Shown here one piece after another: positions 11,271 to 32,400 of a stretch of DNA of 64,000 nucleotides. Source of the stretch: Oxytricha trifallax. Lineage: Eukaryota > Ciliophora > Spirotrichea > Sporadotrichida > Oxytrichidae. The notes beneath the pieces are model-generated. The model was not told where the DNA came from and ran no database searches. It was given only the letters and a program-made list of their open reading frames with translations. The stretch lies in NCBI GenBank assembly GCA_000711775.1, contig ARYC01001936.1, positions 1 through 64,000 on the forward strand, read 5' to 3'. The position numbers and the translations under genes were made by a program. Within the stretch, counting starts at the first letter, position 1; every line of letters begins with the position of its first letter.

Positions 11271-13847
11271 ATGTCAGTGTATTCTGGGTTCGCAACGAGA
11301 TAATATGAGACTTTTTACGATTAATTAACTGTGAAATTAATCGAACTTCTCACTGAGAAAATACTCAATATGTATAATGGCCGTAAATATACTCTATTTA
11401 GCTTTATATTTTATCAATATAGACCTTTAAGATGAGAGGCTTTTTGCAAAGAAAGTCGTCAAATTGCATAAAACTATGTTGAAGTTAGAATAGAACAAAT
11501 ACTTATAGCCATTTATGAGTTAGCCACTTGACTCACTTTCCAATTATCTCAGATAGAATTTCTCTGCAAGTAATTCCACAGCTATGTCCTCAATGTCCTT
11601 CTTAGAGTAAGTGCAAAACATAAAACGCAGTAATATCTTAAGACTTTCATTGATATTGATAAATTATTGTAGTGTAAGATCTAGAAGCCCAAGAAAAGCA
11701 AATTCACAAATAAGTGCTGAAAACATAAAAAGTAACAGCTAGGTTCTCATGAAAAATTCCATCAAAATGCGTAATTCTATTGAAAGTCCAAACAAATCCT
11801 AATTGATAACACTTTAACAGTAATATAAGCAACCTCTAATTCAAAGCAGAAATGCTTCAGGGTTACGGTAAAATGTAAATAACTCAATCTTGTTTTAAAG
11901 CAATAGCAGTATAAGTAAAGAAATTTCAAATTATAATTTATCATTTTTTTACAAATGGGCTTGAACTTAATGATCCTCACGAAGCTTACAACAGTTTCAC
12001 AAACGCAAATAGTTCAATTTCTTAAAACAACAAGATCCCCTAAACATTACAATAAAATGGTTTAAATAACATCCTGCGTTCATACAACAAGATCCCCTCA
12101 AATCATATGAGTAATAAGCTTTCAAGTGAGTCCTATAGAATGAAAGATAATTAGAGTTAGCATGAATAGACTTAGATATTAGAGATGGAAAACGAGGAGG
12201 AAGAGATAGAAGAGAATAAGATTGATTTGATTCAAGAAAATCTGCAAAGCAAAAGTGTGTCACAGAAATATTGATAATGAAACTTATATATATTATTTTA
12301 CTTTATCATAAATTAAGAAATTACATAACGACTATGATCAAAGCAGAAACCAAACCAATAAATCAAAGAGAGGCACAGCATCAGATTCAAGCACTTCAAA
12401 TAGACAGAAATATTATAGAAACTAAATTCCAATCAATAATAATCCATAGGCTAATAACTTCGAAAAAACTTAAAACATTAGCATGCATGAAAAGTCTGCA
12501 GATATCTTAATTCAATATAAGAAACACGACTTAATTGGAAATGAACGAATCTTTAACAGTGAGCGTAGAAGTGTAATGAATAATATCCACAATGGAAATT
12601 ACGAAGATAAAATGTAAATTAAATACTTTCATTTCTTTAAAGATAGAGGCAATAACCTGCTAAATGTTAACCTGAAATAAAAGCTGCAAAAGTTTACTGA
12701 AAGAGAACTCTCAAATACAGCCGTAATAAATAGAAACTAAAACAGCCTCATGCCCAAACGTTACATTTAATCCAAATCTGAAATGAAAAACTACACAACC
12801 AAGCTCTCTCTACCCAAAAGACTAGCATAAATCTCAAATAAAAACAAGAACATGCTGAATAACAGCAACATCATATTTACAGATAAATACTTAATGAATG
12901 AGACAAAACCCTCTCTAGTGGGTTCAAGAGAAGACTTAATCTTCCTACCTTAAAGTTCAAATAAGCTTTTCTTAAAAGATGAGCTCTCAAAAAGTGGAAA
13001 ATTATATCAAACTACCTCATCAACTACAAGATAAATCTATAATCCATAGTCCAAACCAAGTAACATCGTAATCATCAAGAATTAAAGTGACTCTGAACCT
13101 TTCCTTCTGCTTGAACAATAAAACTCAACTTAAAGTCTAGTTGAGCATACTTAATCTACCAATTCCGAATAAGACTAGAATAACATGATTTAAGAGGACA
13201 TAAGTAATGTTTAGGTTTTAATATCATCAAATGAACTTGGACAAACTTAAAGTCTGTAAATTACTGATTAAAATTATCATTCTAGAAATCACTAGATACT
13301 CCATAACAGCTCAGCTTAAACTTAATCTTATAGATCTAGTATCTAAAATTAATCTAGTAAAATGCCACCTTAAAATATGCATTCAAATATTATAAAAAGT
13401 TAAAAGAATGCGAATAACAGCTCGAATTCAATACCACTTACTAAGAAATGGTAGGGAAACAATAATAATAATACAAGTTCTAGTGTTAGAACAAATAGAT
13501 AGGGGGTAAATAAATCTACATTACTGTAGCATACATACTCAGTTAATAATAACAATAGCAATAATGGATTAGTAGCTCCGCAAATTACGACCAATGTTAA
13601 TAATCACAAGACTACTATGGTAAAACATAGCCTTTTAATTATATTTTCCCATGAGTAATTTAGAAATTTATAATTAAAGTATTTAATATAGTAGTTATTT
13701 TATAATGGGTACTTAAAAAAACCAAGTTTAGCATATCATAACCCTGGGATGAAGAGAAAAATATTAATGATAAACGAAGATGAGCTTGAAGATATTTAAT
13801 TAAATTAAAGAAGAAAAAGCTCCATGTAAAATAATGCTTAGCAATGA
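11271..13847 (+). CDS. Large Ser/Asn/Gln-rich protein, function unknown
   Basis: A start at 11271 (MSVYSGFATRQYETFYDQ) opens a short, folded-looking N-terminal region with ELLTEKILNMYNGRKYTLF. A long low-complexity protein rich in Ser, Asn and Gln follows. The frame 11415-11940 is open, another segment runs about 11955-12272 with an acidic patch (EMENEEEEIEENK), and 12330-13630 is one uninterrupted open frame of about 430 codons with dozens of TAA/TAG codons and no TGA. A last short segment ends at the TGA at 13845-13847. Frame changes near 11405, 11945, 12280 and 13640 mark probable IESs or introns. Only the N-terminal 150 residues look structured. Confidence 0.65.
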
Positions 13848-14258
13848 AAATTTAATTTAACTTTAACAACTTGCTAAGAAAATGATAGGAAATTACAATA
13901 TGAGACAGTATTATATATCAGGTTATAAAGTAGGATATAAATGAGAGTGACTCCTTAAAATATTTATAGTTAATTTATTGGGTAATATTTCAAGAAAAAA
14001 ACCTTTATTTAAAAAATAAAATTAAATCCCCCAACTTATAAATTTATCTTATATACTGTTAACAAATAAATCTTAAAGGGTGATAAACAATTTATATTTT
14101 TTGAAAATTTACAATTTACTAAATCCTTTTTTGAAAGTTTATCTTGATAAATTAAATGTTAAATAATGAGTCTAATTGTATATCAAACTCTTCTTCGTCG
14201 TATTTATTTTAAAACTATTTCAGTGGAATGTATTGTCAACCTGTGAGTTGTCTTTATC
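13848..14258. other. AT-rich convergent intergenic spacer, no gene seen
   Basis: Lies between the 3' ends of the + strand gene ending at 13847 and the - strand CoA-transferase ending at 14259. No coding-like patch was found. Confidence 0.5.
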
Positions 14259-16465
14259 TCAGAAGTTTTTGAGGTTGGGGCAGATGTTAAAGCGGGCTCC
14301 AGTCAGTCTCTTTACTTCTTCAAGAGTTGTCTCGCTTGAAATTTCCTTAAGAGTCATTTCACCTGTTCCATGTTTATCGAATTAAACTTGAATGAAAATT
14401 CACAAACGGTTTTAGCTCATTTACAAATAAGATTAATCTTAAATTTATGAAAATTAAATTTAGAAGACTGCTAACTCAGTAATGAGGGTATCAACAACTC
14501 CCTTTCCAGTTAATGGGAGTTCGCATTCTCTTAAAACTTTGTGATTACCCTTAGCAGTGTGTTCCATTTAAGGAATATAAGAATTAATTCTTGATCATTT
14601 AAATTTTTAGTTCAAATTGTTACAACTAACTTCTTAGCACCGCTAACTAGATCCATAGCACCACCTGGTCCTTTAACCATCTTTCCTGGAATAATCCAAT
14701 TGGCAAGATCTCCAGTTTCTGAAACTTATAAACCTCCCAAAATGGAAATATCCATCTTTCTTCCTCTAATCATAGCAAAGGACTGTGATGAAGGGAAATA
14801 TGAAGCACCTGGAAGTACTGTGACAGATTGCTTTCCGGCGTTGATGAGATCGGGGTCAATCATATGCTCTTTTGGGAATGGACCAAGACCGAGAATACCA
14901 TTCTCGGATTGCAGAGTGATGTTAACACCTGGAGCAAGATAGTTAGAACAAAGAGTGGGAATACCAATTCCTAGATTTACGTACATACCATCTTCAATTT
15001 CTTGAGCAGCACGTTTTGCCATCTTGCTTCTACCCTTGTCATCCTTTCCTGGCTTTCCTGAAGTAAATGCATCAGAAGTAGTTCTGAATTCAAGCATCTT
15101 TTAATAGTTTTATCCCTTAATGATTCTATGAACATAGACATCTGGAAGATGTACTTCATCTGGATCTAATGAGCCTACTGGTACAATTTCTTCGACCTCA
15201 ACAATACAGATCTTTCCAGCTACAGCACAGTCAGGGTTGAAGTTTCTTGCTGACTTTCTGAACATAACGTTACCCTTTTCATCAGCTTTCCATGCCTTAA
15301 TAATAGCGAAATCTCCAACAATTGATCTCTCCAAGATGTATTCTCTTCCGTCATACACTCTTTTTTCCTTTTTCTCGCTAACTAATAATGGTTTGCTTGG
15401 ATCCTTGGGGTCGAATCTAAGTGGGAATCCACCTTATTCAATCAAAGTACCGTTACCAGTAGGGGTGAAGAAAGCTGGGATTCCAGCACCTCCTGCTCTT
15501 AATTTTTCAGCTAATGTACCTTGTGGCACTAGCTCAAGTTCGAGCTCTCCGGACAGGTATTTTAATAAATAAGTTTGTAAATTCTATTATATCTCCGAAA
15601 TTAAGTATTGCCTCTCAAACTCCTTGTTCTCACCTACATATGATGATATCATCTTCTTGATCTGTCTATTCTTAAGGAGTAGACCTAGTCCGAAGGTGTC
15701 AATACCACAGTTGTTTGAAACGATTGTCAAGTCTCTCTGGCCTTGTTTCTGTAGTGAGTCTATAAGATTCTCAGGGATTCCGCACAATCCAAAACCTCCA
15801 ACGCAAATAGTATCGCCAGTTTTAATATCTTTTGTTGCCTATTTATCATGTCAAAAAATATTTAATCATAATTAATGATTCCAATAAAAATATAATTATT
15901 ATTATACTAGTTATAAATCTATTTCATGTCATTTTAGAAATACAGTCATCATGCAAAAGTTTGGTTAGTTATAAGAACGAGACTTACCTCATGAGCATTT
16001 GGGTAAACCTTTGATGAGAAAAGTCTCTATAATTAAATACAAATCATATTATTTTAGTTGTTTAAATTGATTTAAACAACTAAAGATTAAGCAAGCAAAT
16101 ATTACAATTTAAATTGAAAAATTTGAAAATCATAATTTATGCAAAAAGAATTTATTGTATAAATAATAAAACAAATTAAAAATTAAATAGAATTTTCTGC
16201 TTTTTTTAATAAATTTTTGGTTTTTATATTTTTATATATGAAAGAAAAGTGAAATTGCTAACCTAATTTAAATTGTTATCAAAACTACTTAATTTAAATT
16301 AGAAATTAATAAAAATCTCAAATATATTATCTAATTAATATTGTGATTATATTTTTTTAAATAGTATTTTAACAATATTTTACTTATTTAATTATAAAAG
16401 GCAACAGCTGATGTAGCGGATTTGTTAAGAAGGAACGATTTGTTCAGAATCTATCTTGAGAGCAT
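14259..16465 (-). CDS. OXCT1: Succinyl-CoA:3-ketoacid CoA transferase, mitochondrial (SCOT)
   Basis: This enzyme moves CoA from succinyl-CoA to acetoacetate in mitochondrial ketone-body use. The start at 16465 gives [16 protein letters not shown], a basic, Ser-rich presequence suited to mitochondrial import. An AT-rich gap, then an exon at about 16010-15987 ([10 protein letters not shown]), then an intron (GTAAGT...AATAG) lead into [10 protein letters not shown] and the alpha-like domain with [15 protein letters not shown]. The beta-like domain carries LGIGIPTL and [12 protein letters not shown], whose Glu is the catalytic residue that forms the enzyme-CoA thioester. An IES near 15555-15595 has pointer ATAC and joins FERQY to [13 protein letters not shown] exactly as in the family. 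Two further gaps (about 14590-14630 and 14390-14460) are IESs. Stop is the TGA at 14259-14261. All conserved blocks are in order, so the gene is unscrambled and complete. Confidence 0.93.
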
Positions 16466-17341
16466 TTTAATTAAAAAATAAATATTTATTATATTTGGAA
16501 TCCACTTCCCCTATAAATACTCAGAAAACGTGATATTAGCCACTATTATTCATTTAAATTGAAAATAAATATAAAGAGTATTTATAAATAATTAATTGAT
16601 AGCAATAATTTAAATAGAGAAGCTATTAATATCTTGTAAAGCAGGAAAATTAAATAAAACTAAAATAATCAAATGTAAGACCTATCTCCCCAACTTAAAA
16701 TTAGGGAATATAAAAGTGCAAATATATCGAAAGTTATATCAAATTATATTATTATTATATAGAAAAAATATATATAGAATAAATTCATCTATCAATTATT
16801 TAATTAAATACTCAATAATTATGATTTATTTTATAATAAATTATAGAAATGTTTTCTTTAATAAAATATTTTCTTTATTCTTTGTTTTATTTATATTTAT
16901 ATCTATATTTATGTTTTTTTAAATAATTAATATTATTTCCTTATTGTGCGCTCCTACACTTAAAACTCTGTATTTTCTTATTAAAAACAAATAAATAATT
17001 ATTTAATGGTCACCCAATATATTTACACAAACCATTAAAATCTTATTTATCTTATTATTAATTAACAAATAGTGTAGAATTTACATTTTCTAAAGAATCC
17101 CTGTAATTTCTCATCATAATTTTTTTAATTAAATTTTTAAAGAGTATCATTTTCTAGAAAGATGAACTTAAATCAATTAAATACCAAAATATATAATTTG
17201 AAGTCTTATATTGTGGTTTATATTTTTCATTTTTTTATTTTTTGTATTTAAAATCATATAACTTAATTTGATTTGACTGATATCTCGCAATATATAGTGT
17301 CTTTAGGGAAATATTATTAAGTTAAATATCTAAACAACATC
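16466..17341. other. Divergent AT-rich intergenic region, no gene seen
   Basis: Separates the start of the CoA-transferase (- strand) from that of the first CDPK (+ strand). The last 25 bases before the kinase start, ATTAAGTTAAATATCTAAA and what follows, recur before the second kinase start at 21717, so the duplication included the upstream flank. Confidence 0.6.
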
Positions 17342-20411
<3,070 letters not shown>

Positions 20412-20919
20412 TTATGATGGATACCTTACATTAAAGCGTAATGATTGTATACCAGAAACTTCTTAATTTAATTAAAATAGGCAATTATTTGTATTTTTAT
20501 ATACAAGTTTAATAATATAGTTTCAATAAACTTGTGATAGCCTAAAGCTAATCTCTATAAATGAAATATAGTCATTATTGATTTTCAAAAATAAGTTATC
20601 TTACGCAATACTTTTTTTCTATTATTTTCTTTATACTCATCTGGCCACCAAATATTTCATCCTTAAATTACATATATTTAAATGCAAAATTTTTCAATAT
20701 TAAATTCTAATATTAATAAAAACGAAAAAATTATTCATATTGCATTGATTGTTTTAAAATAAATAATTTCTTATGAACTTAATACTTCATTGTTTTAAGT
20801 AAAGTTCATTTTTTCATAGATTTTTTCATTCAACTTGCTCATGAATTTCAGTCTTATATATGTAATAATAACTTTAGAATTAAATTAAGTGAAATTAGAA
20901 TAATTTATATAATTAACAT
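20412..20919. other. AT-rich 3' flank, no gene seen
   Basis: Lies between the CDPK-A stop and the C-terminal piece of the CAP gene on the - strand. No coding-like patch was found, though the exact CAP stop was not located and may reach into this stretch. Confidence 0.45.
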
Positions 20920-21437
20920 TCTTGATTTTATCATCCTTGATTGTGGTAACAAAGGTTTCTGGAATTCCAACATCAAACCATTTATTTAATTATGACATTT
21001 CTAATATAATATATTTTTTAAACATTAATATAATTTAAACACTTATAACCATTCATCTTCATCAGTGCCACCTGTCTTTGGGAAGTTAACAACAACTGAT
21101 TGACTGCTTGTAGTGTGAATTTTGCAGTTTCTAGCAGATTCAAACAAGAACACTTGCACACTGTTGCTTCTCTCTACAGCCATTTGTGGGATTCTACAAT
21201 AAAATTTTTAAAAACAAATCATGTAGATTAAATTGGTGCTTACTGTAGCTTAACTGTTACGAAGATCTTCTGGCAGTTGATGACTTCCACGTTGGCAAGA
21301 ATTGACTCTACTACTACTCTCACGTTCTGGCAGTTCTCAAGCATGATTAAATATAGAAAGAATTGTACAACATAAAAAGATTCAAGAAACATTTTAATAA
21401 TTATGATGTTTTTGCATTTACCATCAACAACTAGATT
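20920..21437 (-). CDS. CAP: Adenylyl cyclase-associated protein (CAP), C-terminal part of a scrambled gene
   Basis: CAP binds actin and recycles cofilin-actin; this is the second half of its C-terminal beta-helix (CARP) domain. The piece begins with the 15-base pointer at 21437-21423, shared with the end of the + strand piece at 44972-44986, and reads NLVVDGKCKNI. A short IES with pointer ATCAT joins this to MLENCQNVRVVVESILANVE. After an apparent intron come IPQMAVERSNSVQVFLFESA and TGGTDEDEW. Another IES (pointer AATGG) leads to FDVGIPETFVTTIKDDK, the usual CAP C-terminus. No upstream CAP sequence exists on this strand, so the piece has no start of its own. The last codons and stop are not certain. 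Confidence 0.85.
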
Positions 21438-21716
21438 TCGAAATGAATTAATTTCTCTATATACCTTGAAATAGATTTTTAATAGGACCTTAATAAATAT
21501 CTAAATAGATTTATTTTCTTATTTATTTTTATTAAATGACTATTAAAATTTAAATTTATAAAGTTATTGTGAGTATCCCTAATTTTTTTTATGTAAATTA
21601 ATTATATTTGAAAAGCTATAAGTATTGACTGAGATTTTTACCTAATTAATTTGAGTGATATATATAAATACGGCTGGTGGGTCATTTTTTATTAAGTTAA
21701 ATATCTAAAGAAAATC

Positions 21717-25635
<3,919 letters not shown>

Positions 25636-25748
25636 TTATTTTGCATAGTAAATGACATAATTCATTAAATTTACAAACTATAGATTTTATCACATTACTT
25701 ACTTTAGCTTTTTTATTATTTCATCCTTCTCTTTACAATCTTTTTTTA

Positions 25749-26236
25749 TTTATGGAGGTCCTTTTAGGAACACAATTTTTATATAAGTCCCTATACCTAA
25801 AATGTTAAGTTGTCTTGGTGCAGTTGAAATGTTTTCTCCTCTCCTATAATTATAGTGTATTTATTTGAATAAATGATTCTTACCCTCCTAATCTGTATTC
25901 AACATCTAGGAAACTTCCACTTATTCCATCACCAATATGTACCTCTACTTCTGGGATAAATCTGTCTTCTTTAGCCATCAAAATTAAGTGAGCTATTTCA
26001 CATCTGTAGTTCAATCTTATGACTATTTCTTGCGGAAATTTGCAATACCTAGCACATTCCCATGTCCTAGTCTGTGGCTCGAATGTTATCATGCTCAGGT
26101 CGTCGAGAGAGGTACCCTGCATCTCAGAAGAAGCGGCAACGCTTTAAAATGGGACCCAGGTAAACAAGGATTTTACTCTTGTTTTCTCTCGCATTATTTC
26201 ATAAATGTCCTCTCTAGTTTTCTCTGTCAGTTCCAT
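25749..26236 (-). CDS. CEP104: CEP104-like protein, piece 1 of a scrambled gene (N-terminal domain)
   Basis: CEP104 proteins sit at cilium tips and centrioles and bind tubulin. The start at 26236 gives MELTEKTREDIYEIMREK and leads into the jelly-roll-like N-terminal domain with ARYCKFPQEIVIRLNYR and FIPEVEVHIGDG. An intron (GTAAGA...TTATAG at about 25882-25840) is followed by PRQLNILGIGTYIKIVFLKG. The piece ends in the 12-base pointer GACCTCCATAAA (25760-25749 on this strand), and after it the frame stops quickly. The next part of the protein begins with the same 12 bases on the + strand at 37712. Starts head-to-head with the DENN gene at 26477. Confidence 0.8.
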
Positions 26237-26476
26237 TTTTAGATTATTTATTTTATTGAAATGATTTTAAGTAAAAAGTCTTATGCCCAACATAAACTAT
26301 TTACTTGAAATATGTGATGCTAATAAAAGCAAAATTATTGATTTTATAATAATATAATTTGAAAACAAACAATACAAGAAACAAATAGGAAGTATGAATT
26401 TTTACAATTTTACATCGTGTTCTCATTAACTTCTCTTTTTAGTTCGTAATAGGTTTGTATAAAAAGCATCAAATAT

Positions 26477-29400
26477 ATGAAAAGTGGAATAAATTAGGTC
26501 CTAAAGCCGAAAGCTTATCAGATTTCAACAATAGACGACATAAATCATGAGCTTGTAGCTCTCGATTACGCAATCTATAATCCTCCCAATAACTTATAGT
26601 AGAGCTAAAATAACAATAATTTTAACAGTAATCCGCAATTTAGTATTTTAAACTGGTCTATAGATTAAAACTAGATGGATAGACAAGGAAGTTTGGAAAA
26701 TCTCAAGCCATAAAACAATTCAAAAGATCTGAATAATAATTAACAGTAAATTTCAATGAGTAAGGAGAAGAAGAAAGTTTTGAAATAATCAGAATCATTC
26801 AGAGCTCTGGTTGATTCCAATGCAATTTAGAACAATATTGAACTTTGTGAAGTTTTTGTGGTGGTTGGAGTGCACCAAGACACTTTAAGTAAGAATTGCT
26901 GAGGTATTGATTTAATTTTATTACAGGACTACATCTACAGGAAATTGCAAGAGGAGAAAGAATAATGGATGATTATACAACAAATGCTCTTTTTCATAAT
27001 TTAGACACCAGTATTGAAAAAGCCAATCCCTACCAAGACTCTGATCATCACATGTCAACAACTCCCTAGATTCTGGATTCATATCCAAAGATACTTAAAA
27101 ATAACCTAGACTTCAATGCTGTTCTCAATTCTACTAAAAATGAAAGCTAGAGTTAAATGTTGAGTACGATGAATGAATAATACCTTTACTTGAGCAATAT
27201 TTAATTGGTATGTTTTGAAAGTTAAATCTCTTAACAATTCTATAGATTTGTTTCCCAGATGGCTATTACGTTGATACTGACTTTAACAGAGAAAAGATGC
27301 AAGAACTTATTTCAAAAACTCATAATGGATATTCAACTTAAGAATCTTCATAGAACTATAAGATTATGCATTTCACTATTACTTAATCCAGTGGAGATAA
27401 GAAATATCTGACTTCAATCTAATACAATGTAATATTTCATTCTAATTTTAATTATATTAATTTTTGTAGGAACTCGCCTATATAGAGTATTAAGTTGGCA
27501 ATTTAATCGACAGAAAAGTCTGTATTTTACCAAAGTGCATCTGTATAGTATCCCGCTTACCACTATTTTCAATTCAAAAGTAAGACTATTTCTCTTATGA
27601 AATTTAAGGTAGATGTTAGAATTCTTGTATGATGATCTTATATTGAAATTCCATTAAGCATTCAGTGATGACTACAAAGATTCAGATGATTTCAAGGTTA
27701 TTGAGTAGAAATTCATTAAAGCTAAGTAAATTGTGAAATTTGATAGACTGGAGTTTTATTTGTCTACATTCTTCCATCATTTGAAGATAGATGGAACAAA
27801 CTTAGAATTTGAGATAAACTTTATATTAATTTTAAGAATATTAGTTCTATTTATTTTTCATATTTATAAATATAATTGTAGATATTATATAAGTTTATAC
27901 AAGAAATCTTCTAAAATTATGAACAATAATAATAAAGAAAGTTAGCACAAGAAAACTTTGATTCGCTACGTAAACACTTTTAATAAAGAATGCTTAAAAC
28001 TTGAAAATTATGATTTCAAATTACTTTTCGAAAAAATAAGACCCAAAATGTTGATGCAGATGTTTGTCTCTTTACTTCATGAAAGAAAAATAATTATTAT
28101 TCATAATGATAGTGGCAAGAATGCAATTTTGATTGAGACTTTGATCAGTTTGCTCTACCCTTTATAATGGAATTTCACTAACATCTCTTATTTGATACCT
28201 AGCATGGTTGAATACTTAGAAGCTCCTTTTCCTTATATAGTGGGTGTCCCTAGAGATCTGTGGAAATTTATTTATGAGCAGAAATGGGAAGTATTAGGTG
28301 AAGAGGTAGTAGCATTTGACATTGATAATAATCGTGTGCTTTAAAAGGAAGACCTACCAGACTTCCCTCAACCATATACTTAGTTACTGATACAATAACT
28401 TGAAATTTAAATTGATAAAAGCAAGCAACTCTCGGCAAGAACTGTTGAAAGAGATACTGAACTTTCAAGGGAAATAGACAGGTTTTGGAACAATTTTACA
28501 TTAAAAGTTAAACAGCAGTTCTTAAACTTCCTGATATTCTTGATCAATACTTTTGAAAATTTCTACATCTAGCAAGAAGAAACTGTAAATAAAGGAAGTA
28601 TGATTCAATCTATAGGGATGCAAGGTACGGCTTCCTCAACATTAGATAGCTCAAGAATTCATCATTAATAAAACAGTGTTGCGGGAGGTGGCTCTGCAAA
28701 TGATATTTTTAATTTCGAAGAGTACGTTCAAAATGTTACTGAAAATCAATCATTCTTTGAGAAATTTGTGAGAACTTAAGCATTTATAAATTTCATTGAG
28801 TAGGCTTATTATGAAGAACAGGGGAATTTGAGTGATGCCTCTATAAGGTTTTTCAAAGAATGTACTAGAAAATTGTCAAAAGAAAATTTATAAGCTGTAA
28901 GAGCTATGCAAGACACTATGATCTAGAATCTATAACTTTATTATATCAGAATTTTAAAATTATTTTATTATAATTCACAAGTTTAATGATCGAGGTATTA
29001 GTTATTCTATCGATAAATGCCACCTTATTTATGATAAATCTCTAAGGATGCTAGAAACCTAATTTTCAAACCAAACAAATTAAGAAGGCTCATTATAACA
29101 AGCCTTTGGTCTAATTCAAACTTTAGACCATAGAAAGATCATAAAAATGAAGCAATTTGATCCATCTTAACTTATTGAACAAAGATTCACAAAAGGATAA
29201 GAGACCATTTTTGATATGTAAAATCTTTAAAAACAAAGACTTCTAAGCAAACAATAATCTAGCAAGATTTAGAATCCTGATCAGTTACTTATTTTAAAAT
29301 CTAATGATTACTCAAACTTCAATAGTACCTAGAACAACATTCCAGAGTATTTTACGATCTAAGCAACTCCAATAAATTCAAATAGCAGAGTGAACCTTCA

Positions 29401-32400
29401 CTTAGAAGCTGATCTGATTAAAGAAAATATGAATAGAACTTAGAAAAATTTGATTAAAATTGAAGATGACTACGATGGTCATGATTTCGATGATTCTAGA
29501 ATAATTAATCCAGATAAATTGATTCAAGAGGAATCAGATGAAAATTCCTCAAGCGAGAAAGAGGAGGCTGGCTTTTTAGGCTTTTTTAAGAAGACTTTCT
29601 CTAGTGTGAAGAAAACCTTCGAAAGTACGTTTAATCCAAACAATGATAAGCAAGTTAAATCTAAGTCCTAGTAAAGACCTCCAGCTTTGAGTACTTACAG
29701 TTAAACTAGACCTGGTTTGTACACTCCTGATCTAATGTTTGATGAGTAACCAAAGCATTTTAATTATATCCAAATTTAGTCATTTTTTTTATGATACCAA
29801 ATTTATTCAAATAATTAGCAAGAAGAAGAGTCTCCAGAAATCACTGGAAACCGAAGAAACAGCAATTAATAAAAAGCTTAAAATAGAGCAGCTAGAAGTT
29901 AAACTTTCCATGTGAATTAATCAATAAAACAGCCTGTAATATTAGTAAGTGAAAGCTAGTAATAGCCTCCACAAAGAGATAGAAAAAACAACAACTCTTT
30001 TCTCTAAAACCTCTGGAATTTAGGTTCTACAAGGAAATAAAAGCCCGATAACCAAGAAATAGTTGAGAGGAAAATCGGGTCGTTAAGTCCTGTGAAACCA
30101 AGTGACGACTAGAAAATATTGATTTAAAAGAAGAATAAGAATAGAACACTTAATGGGAGTGGTTTCTTTATCTTTAATGAGGAAGACATGAAAAATATGA
30201 CAGAGATGTCCCCAACGAATATTTATAAGCAAAGCTCAACTGCCACCAATTAAGTTGGGCAGATCTAAATTCTTAAATTTGACTATTAACAATTGGAAGA
30301 GTAACTTTATCATATAATTTTTTCATAATTTAAACTTAGCCAAAGACAGCAACCAAGAATAAAGAATCCCCCAATTTTAGACCAACAACAAAACAATTTA
30401 CTTAATAGATTAAGATCGATAAGTTATTAAAATGACCAAACTAGGCAGGTAATTTCTAATTAAAATTCTGGCTCAAAACGTGTAAAACTCTTCGATGAAC
30501 TTCGTAGTTCATTAACACAACAAAAACTCTCAGAAGAGCAATATTTGAACTATAAAACTACAAACAATGCTGAATTAAATCGATAAACCTTTGCTATAAA
30601 TTCTCAGGGTTTCAGTCCAATATAAGTGGAGAACTCTTCTGAATCAAGAAATCAAAAGTTTAAAGATTAGTAATAATAAATTTTAGCTTAACATATAGTC
30701 TTCAACTTAGACGATATCAAACCTCAAAACGTTTTAAGTTTCCAGTAAACCCCAAAACTGGCAAGTCAATCATCATAGAAACAGAAAGAGTGTAAGGATG
30801 AATTCGAGTAATTATACAAGAAAAGCACTGAAAATTTACTATATGCGCCACAAACCTTGCTTACTAAGAATTCAAGCAAGGATAATTTGCACATAAATAA
30901 GTGGAAAAGTCAGACCAGTAAGATCAGTTTGAAGAATAGCACTGCTGCTGGAGGAGCTGCTTAAAAGCCTCCAAAGCATCATTATCAAGTTGTGAAGAAA
31001 AATATTAACGGTATTTTATTATTTATTAATTATCTATTTTACTTATTTTAAAAGGTATTTAAGGCAATAAACAGAATAAACAATAACTTTAAACTCCATA
31101 TACAAGGATAAACTCAGCAAATAATTCGAAAAAAGAGAATGAAAAATTGGCACTTTAAAAATCACTAACAAGTGATATGTATAATGACAGAAATTCTACT
31201 GATGAAGATTTGAAGGCGCCAATCTATGGTAAAAACCTAAGCTCGTTTTAGAATATCATGGGTAATAAACTCCTACATTAAAATTCAAGAAAATGTATAC
31301 AAAACAAATAAACATTATAAATTATTACTTACACTAAATTATTTAGGAGAATATTTATAATTTATCATAAAAATTGTTATTTTATGTTATTATTTAGTTA
31401 ACCTTAATCTATAAAATTTTTTTTCAATTGAATAGGGCTTTAGTAGTAAACCATTTGAGAAACAAAATATGATAAATTAACTATCTTCTACTCAAAGTAT
31501 AAAAACATACACTCATCATTAAATTGATAATTTTTCATATTCTGCATGAAATTATAATTGTAAAAGTATTAAGAATAGAAGTTACGGTGCTTAAAATTCA
31601 GCTTCTGTAACAAACTTCACTCTTCAAAATAAAGGTTAAAGTCAACCGAAATCTAATTCTTAAAACTAAACTGCAATTGGGGCTTCATCAAGACATAAAC
31701 GATAGATATCTAGGGGTATGCAAAACGTACATGTGGCTGGTGAAACCAATAATCCACTCACTAGTCCCATTCAGTAAATTCTCATTTTTAAAAAAAAACA
31801 TGCGATAAAATTATGCTGTTATTAGATTATAGAGAACATAGAGCCAGATGACGAGAATAAAGTCAAATAAAACAAATAAATCGAGGCGCTTCACTTAGGC
31901 AGAGTGAGAAAGAAGTCTGGCAATAAGACAGCAGGAGCAACCAGATAAATCAATCATCATCCTAACACATCTAGCAACAATAATAACATACTATCTTATA
32001 GCAGGAAAAGTAGCACTGCCATGCTCTCGAATACTTAAACTTCGTAAAATCTGGCAAACCTTAATAAATCACAGAATTTACAGAAAACTCTCAATTAGAT
32101 ATATAAGGGGGATTTCCAGAAATTATCCACATTTGCCAATAATCATAATTCTAGGACTAATTTAATTTAAATTATTAATTATTTTGATGAATATTCACTT
32201 AATTATATTAGATTACTAATAACAGGAATATAAACAATTCTGGAAACACTAAAACTTAGACTTTCACAGCTAAACAATCTGGTTCTAACAATCTTTAAAA
32301 TTTTATAAAATTTAATTTATATATATTAAATTTAATATATTTATAAGTATTATATGATAATCTCTATGATACTACAAAGTAGCTGGAATTAGCAATCTCC

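Noticed and set aside
11997..12263. Open frame on the - strand
   Set aside because: The + strand frame over the same bases is the Gln/Asn-rich gene continuing on both sides; the - strand frame has no continuation.
15237..15572. Open frames on the + strand over the CoA transferase
   Set aside because: Shadows of the strongly conserved - strand enzyme.
20920..21437. A separate short CAP-like gene
   Set aside because: It lacks the N-terminal and first beta-helix parts, begins at a 15-base repeat of the break point in the other CAP piece, and together they make exactly one CAP protein.
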